From JAMLHH01 sp037189845 (GTDB taxonomy: Bacteria; Bacteroidota; Bacteroidia; Chitinophagales; JADIYW01): a stretch of DNA of 64,000 nt. The stretch's first letter is position 1, and each line of letters begins with the position of its first letter. The notes beneath the pieces are model-generated. The model was not told the DNA's origin. It did not search any database and saw only the letters and a program-made list of their open reading frames with translations. The stretch is from NCBI GenBank assembly GCA_037189845.1, contig JBBCIS010000003.1, forward strand, positions 744,001-808,000, in the 5' to 3' direction. Below are positions 62,624 to 64,000 of this stretch, piece by piece. The position numbers and the translations under genes are program-made.

Positions 62624-63685
62624 ATGAATAAGAAAATTGCTATACTCCCTGGAGACGGTATTGGTCCGGAGGTTGTCAGAGAGGCTGTAAAAGTATTGGA
62701 TGCAGTCGCAAAGAAATTTGGACATGAGTTTGAATATAAAGAAGGTCTGGTAGGTGCAGCTGCTATTGATGCTACAGGCAATCCATATCCTCAGGAGACA
62801 CACGAGCTTTGTTTGTGGAGTGATGCAATCTTATTTGGTGCTATCGGCGACCCTAAATATGATAATGATCCGTCTGCGAAAGTTCGTCCGGAACAAGGAC
62901 TTTTAACAATGAGAAGCGCATTGGGGTTATATGCGAATATCCGTCCGGTAAAAAGCTATGACAGCCTTTTAGATGCATCTCCTTTGAAAGCGGAGATTGT
63001 AAGAGGTGTTGATTTCGTAGTAGTGAGAGAATTAATCAGTGGTATCTATTTTGGCAAACCCAGAGGTCGTAGCGAAGACGGCAAACATGCTTTCGATACC
63101 TGTGAATATACTGCTGATGAAATCTTACGCATCACAGAAAAAGCTTTCCAGTATGCTAAAAACCGTAAGAAAAAAGTAACTCTTTTAGATAAAGCTAACG
63201 TATTGGCTACTTCCAGACTTTGGAGAGAAGTTGTAGGTAAATATGCAGCACAACATCCTGATATTGAATTTGAATCTTCATTTATTGACTCAGCTGCAAT
63301 GCATGTGATTCAAAAACCAAGATATTTCGACGTAATTCTGACTGAAAATATGTTCGGTGATATCATTTCCGACGAAGCATCAGTTATCACAGGTACTTTA
63401 GGCCTTTTACCTTCCGCATCTATCGGCGCAAGTGCAGCTCTTTACGAACCTATCCACGGTTCATACCCACAGGCAAAAGGTAAAAATATTGCTAATCCGA
63501 TGGCAACAATTCTTTCAGCTGCGATGTTGCTGGAATACTCTTTTGGTTGGATTGAAGAAGCCAGAGCTATTGAAGCAGCGGTTGAAAAAGCACTGGCAGA
63601 TGGAATTGTGACTGAAGATATTAATAAAGGTCAATACAATACTGTACAGGTAGGAGATGCTATTGTAGCGAACGTTTTAGCATAA
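62624..63685 (+). CDS. leuB: 3-isopropylmalate dehydrogenase
   Basis: The 353-residue protein oxidises 3-isopropylmalate in leucine synthesis. Typical motifs: 'KIAILPGDGIGPEVVREAVKVL' (partial) at the start, 'LFGAIGDPKYDND', 'LGLYANIRPVK', 'VVVRELISGIYFGKPRG' with substrate-binding residues, 'LDKANVLATSRLWREVV', 'VILTENMFGDIISDEASVITGTLGLLPSAS' (partial) with metal-binding Asp, and 'YEPIHGSYPQAKGKNIANPMAT' (partial) with the NAD-binding end. The length is normal. No other leu gene is in the window. A terminator follows. Confidence 0.97.
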   Translation: MNKKIAILPGDGIGPEVVREAVKVLDAVAKKFGHEFEYKEGLVGAAAIDATGNPYPQETHELCLWSDAILFGAIGDPKYDNDPSAKVRPEQGLLTMRSALGLYANIRPVKSYDSLLDASPLKAEIVRGVDFVVVRELISGIYFGKPRGRSEDGKHAFDTCEYTADEILRITEKAFQYAKNRKKKVTLLDKANVLATSRLWREVVGKYAAQHPDIEFESSFIDSAAMHVIQKPRYFDVILTENMFGDIISDEASVITGTLGLLPSASIGASAALYEPIHGSYPQAKGKNIANPMATILSAAMLLEYSFGWIEEARAIEAAVEKALADGIVTEDINKGQYNTVQVGDAIVANVLA

Positions 63686-63706
63686 TCTGCATCATTTAAA
63701 TATATC

Positions 63707-63739
63707 AGGGGATAGGGCAAAAGTTGTATCCCCTTTTTT
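63707..63739 (+). terminator. Rho-independent terminator after leuB
   Basis: AGGGGATA (63707-63714) pairs with TATCCCCT (63727-63734) around a 12-nt loop, followed by a run of T. Confidence 0.85.
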
Positions 63740-63929
63740 ATGAAAACATCCGAAACTTTTACAGGTGAATCAAATAAGCAATTGACGGTTTGGAAAAAAT
63801 TTCAGAGTTAAAATCAATGTTCAAGAATTAATTTACAGACATGATTAACTAAGGATAACATTAGTATTGGCTCCTGAAAAAGATAATAAGACAAAAATTG
63901 AGTAACTTTACAGACTAAATTCATTACTC

Positions 63930-64000
63930 ATGAATATGATGTTGCTATTAAGCATGCCTGGCGGCGGCGAAATGTTACTACTTGTATTAGCGATTCTGTT
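63930..64000 (+). CDS. Start of a probable TatA-type translocase subunit (cut off by the window end)
   Basis: Only the first 23 codons are present. The peptide begins with a few hydrophobic residues and then 'MPGGGEMLLLVLAIL'. A short Gly/Glu turn followed by a single hydrophobic helix is the start seen in Bacteroidota TatA, which usually continues into LFGGKKIPEL. TatA forms the pore of the twin-arginine export system. TAACTTTA at 63903-63910, about 20 nt upstream, resembles a -7 element. The assignment is tentative because the diagnostic amphipathic helix lies beyond the window. Confidence 0.5.
   Translation, partial: MNMMLLLSMPGGGEMLLLVLAIL

Noticed and set aside
1..64000. tRNA, rRNA, tmRNA, insertion sequence or attachment site
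   Set aside because: Gene gaps were read for tRNA-like cloverleaf ends, long inverted repeats with transposase genes, and direct repeats flanking islands. None was convincing.

Overview
This window is a chromosomal stretch of a free-living member of the Bacteroidota. The evidence is: many lipoproteins with a 'SCKKD'-type lipobox, a GldB-like gliding lipoprotein, transketolase split into two genes, a lipoprotein LptC, several OmpA/porin/beta-barrel proteins with signal peptides ending in 'AQ', A+T-rich intergenic DNA with TAnnTTTG-like -7 promoter elements, and few Shine-Dalgarno sequences. The class is not certain; the content would fit Chitinophagia or Saprospiria. I see no tRNA, rRNA, CRISPR array, insertion sequence or prophage, so this is mostly core chromosome with scattered small accessory modules.

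Layout. 1-3.1 kb: a tight four-gene run of unrecognised secreted proteins and lipoproteins. 3.4-6.3 kb: an SDR reductase, a small lipoprotein and enolase. 6.4-8.4 kb: galE and rmlA (nucleotide sugars), translationally coupled. 8.6-10.3 kb: a PhoB/PhoR-like two-component pair. 10.4-13.4 kb: a GT-C-like membrane protein and an ECF sigma factor. 13.5-17.4 kb: uvrA and a BASS-family transporter. 17.4-22.7 kb (minus strand): amidohydrolase, coaX, an outer-membrane protein, a TPR protein and LptC, led by a good promoter match. 22.8-26.6 kb: a second GT-C-like protein and a secreted prolyl oligopeptidase. 26.6-29.0 kb: the two transketolase halves, separated by a ParE/RelE-type toxin-antitoxin pair. 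29.4-34.5 kb: a secreted protein and a 1312-residue OmpA-family protein with a long repetitive linker. 34.6-37.8 kb: GldB and beta-barrel or lipoprotein genes. 38.2-43.7 kb: a complete RND efflux operon (adaptor, pump, TolC). 43.8-47.0 kb: two more toxin-antitoxin-like pairs, an alpha/beta hydrolase and an exported acetolactate decarboxylase. 47.0-49.0 kb: an EEP-fold lipoprotein and a PlsC-type acyltransferase. 49.0-51.3 kb: an adhesin or fibre-like protein with about 24 repeats of 17 residues and a C-terminal S74 self-cleaving chaperone. 51.4-57.1 kb: an AraC regulator, a sorbosone/glucose dehydrogenase-like lipoprotein, a putative porin and an acyltransferase. 57.1-59.5 kb: the 5-oxoprolinase operon pxpBCA. 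59.5-62.5 kb: an exported TPR-CHAT protease-like protein. 62.6-64.0 kb: leuB and the start of a probable tatA.

The parts most worth a second look are the exported, membrane-anchored TPR-CHAT protein; the toxin-antitoxin pair lodged inside the split transketolase locus, with two more pairs within 20 kb; the S74 repeat fibre; the OmpA protein with its coiled-coil repeat linker; the unrecognised four-gene secretome operon; and a repeated TTAACAATnGTT element at a likely promoter of the efflux operon. All functional assignments come from reading motifs by eye; no database search was run.
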